Assembly (NCBI GenBank): GCA_016946835.1 | Contig: JACVTC010000014.1 | Span: 1,806,501 to 1,870,500, forward strand | Length of the DNA: 64,000 nucleotides | Reading direction: 5' to 3' | Source of the DNA: Neocallimastix lanati (nom. inval.) | Taxonomy: Eukaryota; Neocallimastigomycota; Neocallimastigomycetes; Neocallimastigales; Neocallimastigaceae | Shown here: positions 63,501-64,000 of the stretch, in pieces | Layout of the letters: each line of letters opens with the position of its first letter | Numbering within the stretch: the first letter of the stretch is position 1 | The notes under the pieces: model-generated | The model's input: only the letters and a program-made list of their open reading frames with translations | The model's database searches: none | Told to the model about the DNA's origin: nothing | Program-made: the position numbers and the translations under genes

Positions 63501-64000
63501 TTTTATTTGGAGTATCCATGTTTGGGGAAGAGGCAATTGAATTCTTCAACACGGAAGGAGAAATAGAAGAATTATCAAACAAAGAATTATTAGGGGTGCA
63601 TGAACTGGAATAGGCTGGTTTCGAAGAGATAGAGTCGGAAGTATTCGAAGTAAGAGAAAGTGAAGTAGAGTTAACCGAGGTCGAGGGTACTGATTCAACA
63701 AAGGAAGAATCTGACGCATTGTTATTACTATTGCAAAAGCTTAAAATATTATTGTTGAAATCAATTGATGATTTATTTTTTTTAAGAAATCTAGAACCAA
63801 TTAAGCACTCAAATTTGTCGTTCAAATCAATAACAAAAAATTCTGTTAAGACCTGAAGGTTACTAACTTTAAATAATATTGGTATAGTTTTACCAACAAC
63901 GTCTTTGCCACCACCAATACCAGTAATGTTATCAGCTTCTAAATTATCATGTACAAGCTTAAAATTATTAATTTTAGCAAAATTACTATCCATAAGATTC
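60568..64000 (-). CDS. pol: Pol with chromodomain of H (partial)
   Basis: Over 1140 codons, open to the window edge. Starts inside retropepsin (flap region, GIGGGKDVVGKTIPI; the active site is beyond the edge), then an unstructured Ser-rich linker, RT with YIDLRKLN, MPFGFKNAPACFQR and AYIDDI (about residue 354 of the visible part), RNase H (TDASNFALGC about 501, PDALSRRP), integrase zinc finger (HDSPTAGH, CNVCC) and core (MDFITDL, SDRGTQF, NGQTERVN), GPF segment, VFHVSLLEP, and a chromodomain YEVESILDSK…YLIHWKGY…SWEPFENL (about 1080-1120). RT carries the usual Tyr-Ile-Asp-Asp. Confidence 0.92.
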   Translation of the reverse strand, partial: NLMDSNFAKINNFKLVHDNLEADNITGIGGGKDVVGKTIPILFKVSNLQVLTEFFVIDLNDKFECLIGSRFLKKNKSSIDFNNNILSFCNSNNNASDSSFVESVPSTSVNSTSLSLTSNTSDSISSKPAYSSSCTPNNSLFDNSSISPSVLKNSIASSPNMDTPNKTLPAIYLEFSDVFSEEEAKILPPHSSFDCAIDLKPNTKLYYSAIYPLTIPEEIALEKIIKDYLKYGFIVRSKSEAGHPILFAPKDNGELRMYIDLRKLNEITIRDSYPMPLTTVIFNKAPGHKYYSKLDLKSAYFQIRIRSGDEYKTAFVCSLGHFEFRVMPFGFKNAPACFQRMIDTALSDYLGKFCYAYIDDIIIFSDDLSEHHLHVKKVLLQLRKFHLHVNLEKCEFDKFEVKFLGYYVSSDGLKMDIKKVSAILDWPAPTTVKEVQSFLGLANFYRRFIKNFAKIAYPLNKLTRKNVPFVWSKDANDSFELLKRSFTSAPILIPADPNSQFFVETDASNFALGCILSQVSSKDNKLHPIAFYSRAFTSAECNYPIYDKELLAIKTAFETWRYYLEGAKNTIKVLTDHRNLLYFKKPEQLSQRLIRWSMFFTRFDFQIEYRPGSRGGKPDALSRRPDYDNHEPAKPYQVLKPENFCFTSRISIESNLQDEIKKCYSKDPFFNNVKIYFEKPSANEKPIASVDLLSFSNGILLYDNLIYIPECLRFKILCSCHDSPTAGHFGINKTSDLVSRNYWWPGMHKDIKKYIRTCNVCCASKAPRHKPYGLLKSLPIGNNPWESISMDFITDLPSSNGMSCILVVVDRFTKMAHFVPFKSVPSAEDCAEQFLNSIFKLHGLPKDIVSDRGTQFTSKFWNRLFNLLHVDLCLSSAHHQQTNGQTERVNAILEQYLRCYVNYQQNNWIEYLSLAEFAYNNTIQESANATPFFLNYGFNPKFDPSTPDVSIVPRAEIIAKDLKELRNVLKENLQSAVNFQKKYYDDKHMSPPEFKVGSKVWLLRNDLINNKKGKLAPKKSGPFTILKKISDVSYKLKLPNSFRVFPVFHVSLLEPAYENEFTERNIPTPKPIILNGEKEYEVESILDSKKFHNKIKYLIHWKGYDDSKNSWEPFENLHCNKLLAEFHKKFPNKPKPKTSGIRL

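Larger units (their letters stand above)
59918..64000 (-). mobile_element. Element H: chromodomain Ty3/gypsy retrotransposon, 3' part
   Basis: Minus-strand element inserted in the 3' LTR of G and cut by the right window edge. Visible: 3' LTR (59918-60558), polypurine tract, and pol up to the protease. The coding part is open as far as it can be seen. Chromovirus with C-terminal chromodomain, the closest relative here of C and G, and a plausible kind of helper for them. Confidence 0.9.

Overview
The window is an extremely AT-rich eukaryotic region with long A/T homopolymers. It appears to consist entirely of nested LTR retrotransposons of the Ty3/gypsy (Metaviridae) group. I found no host gene, rRNA or convincing cellular tRNA gene. 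Lys/Asn-rich proteins, the standard stop codons, chromodomain elements and Tf1-like self-priming signals suggest a very AT-rich early-diverging fungus, for example an anaerobic gut fungus. A dictyostelid-like amoeba is not excluded. This is an inference, not an identification. Layout, using labels defined here: Z(-) 1-2445, partial; A(-) 2450-6338; B1(+) 6343-14391; B2(-) 14396-22406; C(+) 22407-28320; I(-) 28321-31117, partial; D(-) 31122-39227; a solo LTR of the B/D family 39232-40053; E(-) 40058-47079; F(+) 47083-54156; G(+) 54157-59917, with its 3' LTR interrupted by H(-) 59918-64000, which is cut by the window edge. Three lineages are visible. (1) A, B1, B2, D, E and I: separate gag and pol, a tRNA-type primer-binding site TGGTGGAGATATCGGGGA where the 5' end is present, and no chromodomain. 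B and E copies share a -1 frameshift signal, an Asp-Ser-Cys protease site and a Phe-Ile-Asp-Asp RT box. (2) F, and probably Z: no tRNA-type primer site but self-priming sequences; F has one gag-pol ORF and no chromodomain. (3) C, G and H: C-terminal chromodomain and LTRs that carry a tRNA-like Pol III promoter (A box, B box, TTTT). C and G are self-primed and lack reverse transcriptase, so they look like a non-autonomous derivative. The main observation is the joining pattern. Elements are stacked end to end with no host DNA between them, and eight of nine junctions hold the same CAAT target sequence. Both stacks (Z-A-B1-B2 and I-D-solo-E-F) end 17 nt upstream of the A box of the tRNA-like sequence in a chromodomain element's 5' LTR (C and G). 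Yeast Ty3 integrates at Pol III start sites, so the simplest reading is that the tRNA-like sequence in the C/G LTR is a landing pad that has captured other elements repeatedly, the newest nearest the promoter. All elements in the stacks whose pol C terminus is visible lack a chromodomain.
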